Of a stretch of DNA of 64,000 nt, positions 57,983 to 64,000 are shown piece after piece (position 1 is the first letter of the stretch; each line of letters opens with the position of its first letter). The position numbers were made by a program, and so were the translations under genes. Location of the stretch: assembly GCF_002368295.1 (NCBI RefSeq), contig NZ_AP018248.1, positions 1,955,477-2,019,476 of the forward strand, in the 5' to 3' direction. Source of the stretch: Tolypothrix tenuis PCC 7101 (lineage in GTDB: Bacteria > Cyanobacteriota > Cyanobacteriia > Cyanobacteriales > Nostocaceae). A model generated the notes under the pieces. That model did no database searches. It was not told where the DNA came from and saw only the letters and a program-made list of their open reading frames with translations.

Positions 57983-58215
57983 CTAATTTAAATGTACAAC
58001 TACCTGAATCTTTGTATAAACAAATTGAAGCCTTAGCAGCTAGAGAAAATGTTTCTATTGAACAGCTTGTAGCTATTGCTTTATCTGCACAAGTTTCTGC
58101 ATGGTTGACTAAGGGCTATTTAGAAGAAAAAGCTAAAAGCGGTAGTTGGGAAAAATTCCAGCGAGTTTTGAATAAAGTCCCTAATGTAGAGCCAGAAGAA
58201 TACGATAAATTGTAG
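57979..58215 (+). CDS. Ribbon-helix-helix-like antitoxin
   Basis: 78 aa. N-terminal NLNVQLPESLYKQIEALAAR and ENVSIEQLVAIALSAQVSAW suit a ribbon-helix-helix fold. The C-terminal part (KSGSWEKFQRVLNKVPNVEP) would bind the toxin. AGGAG lies inside the toxin gene just before the ATG. Pairing is from context. Confidence 0.78.
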   Translation: MTNLNVQLPESLYKQIEALAARENVSIEQLVAIALSAQVSAWLTKGYLEEKAKSGSWEKFQRVLNKVPNVEPEEYDKL

Positions 58216-58452
58216 TAACTTATATGTAATTAACGACAATATGCGCTTCGCACATTCCGTCCCGACTACCTAATATTTATATAGCAACAACAGAAAAAAT
58301 TTCATATTTAATCTGGACATCGCCAAAAAATATTGGTGATATTACGGGTAAATAATGACATTTTTTTGATTTAACCGTATTTTCTCTATATCAATAAATA
58401 AATAAGGAAGTTTACAATAAATCTCGTTGATAATTTATCTGAACCCTTTTTT

Positions 58453-58803
58453 ATGCCTACACACGGCCCTAAATCTCATACTATCGACTCCGATGGAAAT
58501 ATCATTTTAAAATCAAAACATTTAGGAGATGTGATAGAAGTTAATATAGATAAAGTCAAACGTCGGTTTTATGGTATTAAATTAGATGGTACTCGTATAG
58601 AAGATGATGGTGATTGTGGAGGTGATTTTGCTCAACCAGTCATGCTTTATAAAGTCTATTATTGCTTTGCAAATGATACTTGGGGAATAGGATATCGGAC
58701 TAAAGATAAAAATGAAAAAAAGTGGAGGGATGGGTTTAAAACTGCCAGAGAAGCTTGGTTATATAGAGAAGCTTTAATTGCTGGTGGTATAGCTAAAAGA
58801 TAA
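58453..58803 (+). CDS. Uncharacterised small protein between toxin-antitoxin modules
   Basis: 116 aa, not recognised. N-terminal beta-rich part (HTIDSDGNIILKSKHLGDVI), then RRFYGIKLDGTRIEDDGDCG and an aromatic segment MLYKVYYCFANDTWGIGY. The C-terminus is KTAREAWLYREALIAGGIAK. No signal or membrane segment. It stands alone with 237 bases of AT-rich DNA before it; the codon pattern looks genuine, but the function is open. Confidence 0.5.
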   Translation: MPTHGPKSHTIDSDGNIILKSKHLGDVIEVNIDKVKRRFYGIKLDGTRIEDDGDCGGDFAQPVMLYKVYYCFANDTWGIGYRTKDKNEKKWRDGFKTAREAWLYREALIAGGIAKR

Positions 58804-58882
58804 TTAGCCGAGTCTTTGCCATCAGTACGATCGCATTTTCCGCAACCTTTTCTTCTGTCTGTTATAGTTAATTAGTTATAAA

Positions 58883-59284
58883 TCAAATAAACAAACCACA
58901 GTCAACCCTAAAGAATTCGCCCAAAGCTTGAGCTTGAGCTTTACTCATTTCCTGCTGACCATTAAGCACTTTTGAAACTATTTCTTGGCTACCAAAAATA
59001 CTAACCAAATCTGATTCTTTTATATCCCTTTGTTCTATCAAAAAACGTAATATAGAATCAGGCTGAGATGTCTTCCCTGGTGAATAATATTCTTGCTCAA
59101 ACTTCTCAATTAAAATAATTAGCAACTCATAAAGTTCATCTTCTTCAGGGCTGCGATTATTACGGTGCATTAATTCTTCTACAACAGTTAAGGCTTTTTC
59201 ATTCTCTTCTTCATTCCTAATCAGTTTTGGTTGATACTGGGCTAATAACTCTTTATATTTATCTGAATTAAAAGTAAGGGTCAT
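58883..59284 (-). CDS. HigA-like antitoxin with XRE-type C-terminal domain
   Basis: 133 aa. The C-terminal HTH-like region (ILRFLIEQRDIKESDLVSIF, SQEIVSKVLNGQQEMSKAQA) is preceded by an acidic helical part (ENEKALTVVEELMHRNNRSP). The start is ATG 59284 with an AGGAGG site; the longer frame to 59314 lies inside the toxin gene. Its start overlaps the toxin end by 17 bases. Confidence 0.87.
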   Translation of the reverse strand: MTLTFNSDKYKELLAQYQPKLIRNEEENEKALTVVEELMHRNNRSPEEDELYELLIILIEKFEQEYYSPGKTSQPDSILRFLIEQRDIKESDLVSIFGSQEIVSKVLNGQQEMSKAQAQALGEFFRVDCGLFI

Positions 59285-59567
59285 TTTTCCATTCCTCCTT
59301 ATCATATTCAGCATGGGTAAGAATATATTTGATATAAATCAATTGTTTTTCATAATCTATACTCACAATTAAGCGATATTTATTACCTTTAATATTAAAA
59401 ACAGTAAAATTACTAACTGCTTCTGCTTTCGGAAAAACTGATTGTACCTCAATCAAATTAGACCAATCAGCTTTACTGGCAACTTTATACCAGTTATCAA
59501 TAGCGTCACGGCAATCAGCGTGGCTTGCAGTATATTCTCTTAAAATTCGGTAGCTAATGACGTGCAT
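59268..59567 (-). CDS. HigB-family mRNA interferase toxin
   Basis: 99 aa, HigB_toxin family. Seen: HVISYRILREYTASHADCRD, WYKVASKADWSNLIEVQSVF, FNIKGNKYRLIVSIDYEKQL and IYIKYILTHAEYDKEEWK. Expected to cleave mRNA on the ribosome. It is upstream of its antitoxin, the usual HigBA order. Confidence 0.9.
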   Translation of the reverse strand: MHVISYRILREYTASHADCRDAIDNWYKVASKADWSNLIEVQSVFPKAEAVSNFTVFNIKGNKYRLIVSIDYEKQLIYIKYILTHAEYDKEEWKNDPYF

Positions 59568-59659
59568 TGCTCATAATTCGCCATCCTATTTTGGAATTTA
59601 TAGCGCGATCGCACTTAGTGCTTTTATTTTTTATATGCTTACTGAATGTTGAGGTGGAA

Positions 59660-59953
59660 TTAAACTATATCAACTAATTCAACATGTACCCTTTTACCCA
59701 CTGCTTTCGCCGCACGTTCAAGAGTATCTAAGGTTACAGACGTGTTATTGGGATCTAATAACCGATCGAGAGATGATCTGCTGGTTCCCATCATTTGCGC
59801 CATTGCTGTCTTATTCAAATTTCTTTTGTTCATGGCTTCGCTAATTTGCCATGCAATAATACGTTTTGTAGCAATCAGGTTAATTTCTTCAAGTGTTCCT
59901 TCTTCTTCAAAAAGGTCATCAAGAGATGAACCGATATGAGGATTTTTTTTCAT
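59660..59953 (-). CDS. XRE-type antitoxin partnering a RelE-like toxin
   Basis: 97 aa. HTH at ~45-75 (KRNLNKTAMAQMMGTSRSSL, DRLLDPNNTSVTLDTLER). An acidic N-terminus (SSLDDLFEEEGTLEEINLIA) could contact the toxin. Its ATG overlaps the toxin stop (59950-59953). Confidence 0.87.
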   Translation of the reverse strand: MKKNPHIGSSLDDLFEEEGTLEEINLIATKRIIAWQISEAMNKRNLNKTAMAQMMGTSRSSLDRLLDPNNTSVTLDTLERAAKAVGKRVHVELVDIV

Positions 59954-60330
59954 CCTTGTGCCTCCAGATTTCCCTTACGTTTTAACGCTATAGCTAATTC
60001 CTTTGTTGGTGTTTTTCGAGTCTTTTTGATAAATCCGTGTAGAAGTATCATTTCGCCTTCAAAGAAGCAAAATAAAATACGCGCAATCCGTCCATTAGTT
60101 AAATTGGTTCGTACTTCAAACAAACCATCACCCATCGAACGGCAGGTTGGCATCCCAATTGGCCATCCAAACTCAACTGTCTTGATATCAGCACCAATTA
60201 ATTTTCGATCTTCTTTATCTAGATCCTTTAACCAATCACGAACAGGCTCTACACCATTATCACTTTGATAAAATCTTGCTGGAACTCGTTTTTGGTTTTG
60301 TTGTTCTTTTTGATTCTGTTCTTCGGTCAT
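59950..60330 (-). CDS. RelE/HigB-like (Gp49 type) toxin
   Basis: 126 aa. Seen: RFYQSDNGVEPVRDWLKDLD, FGWPIGMPTCRSMGDGLFEV and RTNLTNGRIARILFCFFEGE, then ILLHGFIKKTRKTPTKELAI. This is the phage-derived Gp49-like branch of RelE-fold toxins. The N-terminal Gln/Glu-rich tail (EEQNQKEQQNQK) is unusual. A TGTACC-N6-GGTACA palindrome lies upstream. Confidence 0.88.
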   Translation of the reverse strand: MTEEQNQKEQQNQKRVPARFYQSDNGVEPVRDWLKDLDKEDRKLIGADIKTVEFGWPIGMPTCRSMGDGLFEVRTNLTNGRIARILFCFFEGEMILLHGFIKKTRKTPTKELAIALKRKGNLEAQG

Positions 60331-60380
60331 CTATACCAAATTTTCTGATAATAATCAGATTAATTTGATGTTACTTCTAA

Positions 60381-60398
60381 TGTACCTTTTTTGGTACA
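60381..60398 (-). promoter_or_regulatory. Palindrome TGTACC-N6-GGTACA upstream of the RelE-like module
   Basis: TGTACC (60381-60386) and GGTACA (60393-60398) with a T-run loop lie 51 bases upstream of the toxin start. XRE antitoxins bind such palindromes to repress their own operons, so this is the likely operator. Confidence 0.5.
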
Positions 60399-60597
60399 CA
60401 ACCCCAACCGTATTATTTTTGTGTAAAAAATTACCTTTATTTGCGTCTTTTTGTAAGATAAAAAAGATGTGATCAAATACTTGAAAAATCTGTAAATGAT
60501 AAATACTAACTTCAATTATCCAGAATTAAAAGTATAGCTGCACTCTTTTATCCTCTCAGATGCAGTGCAGCTAACCAAAATTGATATCAGAACTTGC

Positions 60598-61746
60598 TTA
60601 TAATCTATGACTTACTGGTAAAGGTCGCTGGAGTAAAACTTCGCGGTACAACTGTTCCAAATGAGTAATATTATCAGTGAGGGTATAGCGTTCTAGGACA
60701 CGATTTCTCGCTTTCTGCCCTAATACAGTTGTTAACTCAGGATGGTCTTGGAATAGTGGTAAGAGAGTTTTTAATTGCGATCGCACGGTCTTCGTATTTA
60801 AAACTACCCCTGCGCCTTTTTCTAATACCTCTCCATCTGCACCCACATCTGTAGCTAAACACGCCAAACCGCAAGCCATTGCTTCTAAGAGAGATAAAGA
60901 TAAGCCTTCTACCAACGAAGGCAAAACAAATACATCTGCTCCCCGTAGAATTTCGATGCGTCGGTTTTCATCGGCAATGAATCCTAACCAAATAATGCCT
61001 TCCTCTGTACCATAAAACGGCTGTAAAGACGGCTTCAAAGGCCCATCGCCCACAATCAGCAACTTGCTATCGGCTTCCAGTCCTGACTGTTTCCAAGCGC
61101 GTAGCAGCGGTTCTACATTCTTTTCTGGTGCTATCCGACCTTGATAGACAAATAAGCGTTCGGCTTGAAATTCGGCTTTGATTTGAGAAGGGCCTGGAGA
61201 ATATTTAGCGGTATCGACACCGTTGGGGATAACTGCAACATTTTCTTCCCGCACACCCATCCGCCCTAATAACTCGCGCTGAATTTGGGAAAATACAATC
61301 ACGCGATCGTAGTTCACTAAGAAAGGTGCGTATAGCTGATAAGCCAAAAGTTGCGTTCCCGAAATTAATTTTGCCCCTTTCCCTGCAAATGGGGTATGGA
61401 AAGTCGCAATTAGAGGCAAATTCAGTTGCTGACAAATTTCTGGAAGAATAAAGTCCAAGGGAGATAAAGTCAAAGAAGCGTGGACTATATCTGGTTTAAT
61501 TTTCCGCAACGACTCAGTTAATACTTTGGTTGCTTTGAAAGTGGGAATTGTGTAAACCTGGGACTTGTAAATGAAGGGTAAGGAAACTTCTTGAAATTTT
61601 GGCCAGTTATCAGGTTCAGGTTCTTCTTGAGCAAAGTGGAGAAAGCTAACTTCATGCCCTCGGTCTAGTAAGGCATTTGTAATTTCTCGACTGTAGGTAA
61701 CATTGCCGCAAAAGGGTGATTTTTTTCCAATCCAGGCTATACGCAT
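60598..61746 (-). CDS. Glycosyltransferase family 4 (GT-B fold)
   Basis: 382 aa. N-terminal RIAWIGKKSPFCGNVTYSRE, acceptor part with IVHASLTLSPLDFILPE and ATFHTPFAGKG. Donor domain: VAVIPNGVDTAKYSPG, FVYQGRIAPEKNVEPLLRAW, LLIVGDGPLK and the EX7E-type LPSLVEGLSLSLLEAMACGL. ATG 61746. Similar to cyanobacterial mannosyl/glucosyl lipid or polysaccharide transferases; the acceptor is unknown. An MFS gene lies 337 bases upstream, same strand. Confidence 0.9.
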   Translation of the reverse strand: MRIAWIGKKSPFCGNVTYSREITNALLDRGHEVSFLHFAQEEPEPDNWPKFQEVSLPFIYKSQVYTIPTFKATKVLTESLRKIKPDIVHASLTLSPLDFILPEICQQLNLPLIATFHTPFAGKGAKLISGTQLLAYQLYAPFLVNYDRVIVFSQIQRELLGRMGVREENVAVIPNGVDTAKYSPGPSQIKAEFQAERLFVYQGRIAPEKNVEPLLRAWKQSGLEADSKLLIVGDGPLKPSLQPFYGTEEGIIWLGFIADENRRIEILRGADVFVLPSLVEGLSLSLLEAMACGLACLATDVGADGEVLEKGAGVVLNTKTVRSQLKTLLPLFQDHPELTTVLGQKARNRVLERYTLTDNITHLEQLYREVLLQRPLPVSHRL

Positions 61747-62083
61747 TCTTTATTTAGTTATAAGAACAGCGGGTTTAATATTGAGTTTTTGTTGCTTTGT
61801 GGTTTTGCTTTTAGCTGTTGTTATCGCTGGCTTTTTAGTTAGTATTACACCCCATTGTCTCTACCCATAAAATAGCCAAATTCTCAGATTAATTTAGCTA
61901 GTTTAGTTATAGCTGTAGTTATCCTACTAAGAATTTGTGAATAAATATGAGTCAATCAAAACCAATTGAGCCAGGATTCACAATGATCCCGAGTTAAGCC
62001 TATAGTGATTTATGGCTGAGTTCAGTCTATCACGAAAATTTCAGCTTTCAGTAAATGATTAATTATGTCAAGCTAATGTTTAA
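61747..62083. other. Intergenic region between the GT4 and MFS genes
   Basis: 337 bases, both genes on the minus strand. AT-rich; the promoter of the GT4 gene should lie here. No small gene or strong hairpin noticed. Confidence 0.45.
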
Positions 62084-63700
62084 TTACTCACGATGAGAGG
62101 TATACCAAGTAAAGATACCTCCAAAAAACACAATTACAGCTAATGATAAAAAGACAGCTTGTAATCCAATAAAGGTTTCTGCTACACCTGCTAATGCTAA
62201 GGGTAAGGAAAGAGCAATATTAATGACATTATTTTGCAAACCAAAGACTTTACCCCGCATTTCTGGTGGGGTTTCTGTTTGAATTGCAGTTTGCATTGGG
62301 ATACCCACAAGTGCGCCAAAAACACCCAATAGTGCTACTAACAAAAGCACGATCCATAGCTGTGTTGTAAAGATGGATAACCCTATTAAGGAAGCTGCCA
62401 TCCCTAAACAACCACAAAGACTCAGGGCAGTATAGGAGAAACGTTGACCAAACTGACCGAGAATTGTTGCTCCTGCGGCAATTCCCACACCACCTGCTGC
62501 TAATAAAAAGCCAAATTGCGAGGCTTTCATGTTGGGAATGATTTCTGCCATTCTGACAGCTAAAACTGTTAAGGCAGCAAAGATGGAGAACAAGATAATT
62601 AACTGTACTAGAGCGCTACGAACACGATGATTATCTTTGAGATAACGTAATCCATCGCGTAAATCTGAGAAAACATGAGGAAATTCCGTTTCTGCGTCGT
62701 GAGCTTTTTCGTTAGTTACTAAGAAACTCAAAATTATCCCCGCGATCGCATAACTTCCACCTACGACCATTTCTTTACCAAATCCGCCACTTGCACCCAG
62801 ATTTAGCCAAAGTTGATCCGCGATCGCTAATAGTGGTTCGCCAACCGCAAAACCAACAATCACCGAGGCCATCATTGTTGTGGTGTACAGTGAGTTAGCT
62901 GAAAGTAAATGCTGTTCTTCCACTACCAAGGGAATTGCTGTTTGTTCGGCTGGAGCAAAAAACTGTGTGAGGGTGGAGACTAAAAAAGTCACGCCTAAGA
63001 TGATCAAAAAACCTACAGGCAATACTCCCACTGGTTGCCAATCATGAGTCAACCATAACAGCAAGGGAATCGCTAACACTAACATTCCCCGCCAAACATT
63101 TGTGGCTACTAATACAGTCTTTTTCGACCAGCGATCCACAAATACACCAGCCACAGAACCGAATAACACAGCTGGTATGGTAAAAGCCATCATTAAGGCC
63201 GATACCCAACCACTAATGCTTTGATGACTCGCTTGAAACTGCGTATTAATCAAAGCAATCATCAACACCAGATAAACTTTATCTGCTAGTTGACAAAAAA
63301 CTTGTCCACCCCAAAGTGCTAAGAAATTTGGGTTTTTTAATACAGGTAAAAAACCCTTTTGGGGTGCATCATTTGATGGTTCATCTTTACCTGAATCAGG
63401 CCCCTTGATATCAGGTGGCTCTTTTGCTGAGGTAATAGCGGCTTGGCCATTAGCCTCAGCCTGAGTAGATTTGTCTTCTGAATTAATGAAATCAGGTTTT
63501 GATGTTTCCGATAACCAATTTCTATTATTTGGCGAAATCTCCCGGGGGGAAATTTCGTGGTTATTGATTTGACTGGGCCGAGACTTCGGGACAGCACTCA
63601 AATGGCTGGGTGCTGTAGAATCTGATGCTCTATTCTGTTTTTTGGCGTAGCTCGGTGACAAAGGCAGGATTTTTGTATCCAAATCAGACGGTTGCATCAT
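62084..63700 (-). CDS. MFS transporter with long disordered N-terminus
   Basis: 538 aa. The first ~115 residues are Ser/Pro/Asn/Lys-rich and probably cytoplasmic and disordered; the following ~12 membrane segments form an MFS exporter of the EntS-like type (FLALWGGQVFCQLADKVYLV, GSVAGVFVDRWSKKTVLVA with the loop 2-3 motif, QTAIQTETPPEMRGKVFGLQ). The substrate is unknown. Start ATG 63700; an upstream in-frame TTG (63712) would add four residues. It overlaps the neighbouring frame by 17 bases. Confidence 0.88.
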   Translation of the reverse strand: MMQPSDLDTKILPLSPSYAKKQNRASDSTAPSHLSAVPKSRPSQINNHEISPREISPNNRNWLSETSKPDFINSEDKSTQAEANGQAAITSAKEPPDIKGPDSGKDEPSNDAPQKGFLPVLKNPNFLALWGGQVFCQLADKVYLVLMIALINTQFQASHQSISGWVSALMMAFTIPAVLFGSVAGVFVDRWSKKTVLVATNVWRGMLVLAIPLLLWLTHDWQPVGVLPVGFLIILGVTFLVSTLTQFFAPAEQTAIPLVVEEQHLLSANSLYTTTMMASVIVGFAVGEPLLAIADQLWLNLGASGGFGKEMVVGGSYAIAGIILSFLVTNEKAHDAETEFPHVFSDLRDGLRYLKDNHRVRSALVQLIILFSIFAALTVLAVRMAEIIPNMKASQFGFLLAAGGVGIAAGATILGQFGQRFSYTALSLCGCLGMAASLIGLSIFTTQLWIVLLLVALLGVFGALVGIPMQTAIQTETPPEMRGKVFGLQNNVINIALSLPLALAGVAETFIGLQAVFLSLAVIVFFGGIFTWYTSHRE

Positions 63701-63920
63701 GGTTGGCAGCAAAATAAGAATCGATTAAAGTGGCGGAGCGGATTGGATGACCCAAATGATACTGAGCATAATGGCGCAGAATTTGCTCAACAGCTAACCA
63801 GTGATTATCTCTGGTGGTACTAATTTGCATTATCTCTGGTTGTGACAGCTGCTGCAGAATATCAAGTTCTTTTGCATTTAAACGCCCAGAAATCACAGGT
63901 AGTTCTTGGCGATGCATCAC
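63684..63920 (-). CDS. Uncharacterised protein, frame open to the window edge
   Basis: At least 78 aa from the GTG at 63920 (ATG at 63917): ELPVISGRLNAKELDILQQL, QPEIMQISTTRDNHWLAVEQ, ILRHYAQYHLGHPIRSATLI. No domain recognised. Upstream of 63920 the same frame has no stop to position 64000 and codes a Pro/Thr/Ser-rich stretch, so the true gene may start beyond the window and this is its C-terminal part. It overlaps the MFS gene start by 17 bases, implying coupled translation. Confidence 0.55.
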   Translation of the reverse strand: MMHRQELPVISGRLNAKELDILQQLSQPEIMQISTTRDNHWLAVEQILRHYAQYHLGHPIRSATLIDSYFAANHDATV

Positions 63921-64000
63921 TGTTTGGTAACCCGAGATGGTTGTAGCTGGGGTTGGTGGAGAATGAGGCGATCGCGTTTTGGCAGAGTTGATTTGTCTCT

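Overview
The window reads as chromosome of a filamentous cyanobacterium, most likely order Nostocales. The evidence is: ndhN next to a ribosomal operon lacking rpsJ, rpsN, rpmD and rpsD at their usual places; many HIP1 octamers (GCGATCGC); intergenic short tandem heptamer repeats; two-component hybrid kinases; and a TPS transporter. No rRNA, tRNA, CRISPR array, transposase or prophage was seen.

Layout. (1) 181-5900: an RTX-subtilisin, ileS and a VapBC-like pair. (2) 5973-12597, all on the minus strand: a winged-helix-like protein, an AAA ATPase, a three-module protein (DEDDy exonuclease + Cys-cluster PD-(D/E)XK nuclease + FtsK motor) and a ParA ATPase. A 49-base stem-loop precedes the first gene. 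This is the best candidate for an undescribed system. (3) 12928-19247: two glycosyltransferases, a small secreted protein, a VOC protein, a DUF4385 protein, RNase D and a CAP protein. (4) 20300-24003: two coupled sensor kinases. (5) 24242-31043: an outer-membrane TPS transporter, an atypical sigma factor, a DUF2330/RnfD-like pair, a GNAT acetyltransferase and ndhN.

(6) 32045-49812: the ribosomal block rplC-rplD-rplW-rplB-rpsS-rplV-rpsC-rplP-rpmC-rpsQ-rplN-rplX-rplE-rpsH-rplF-rplR-rpsE-rplO-secY-adk-infA-rpmJ-rpsM-rpsK-rpoA-rplQ-truA-rplM-rpsI-rpmE-prfA. It has a roughly 650-base structured leader, and repeat families fill many of its spacers. (7) 49833-57487: an unknown protein, an XRE regulator with repeated AAACTTGTAA sites, a DUF2887 protein, an ABC-F protein, gpmI, secG and a matrixin-like protease. 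(8) 57551-60330: three toxin-antitoxin modules around one unknown small protein. (9) 60598 to the end: a GT4 glycosyltransferase, an MFS exporter and a frame open to the window edge.

Functions were assigned from motifs read by eye. No database search was run. Start codons were moved from the longest possible frame where a ribosome-binding site, known family N-termini or repeat-derived extensions argued for it.
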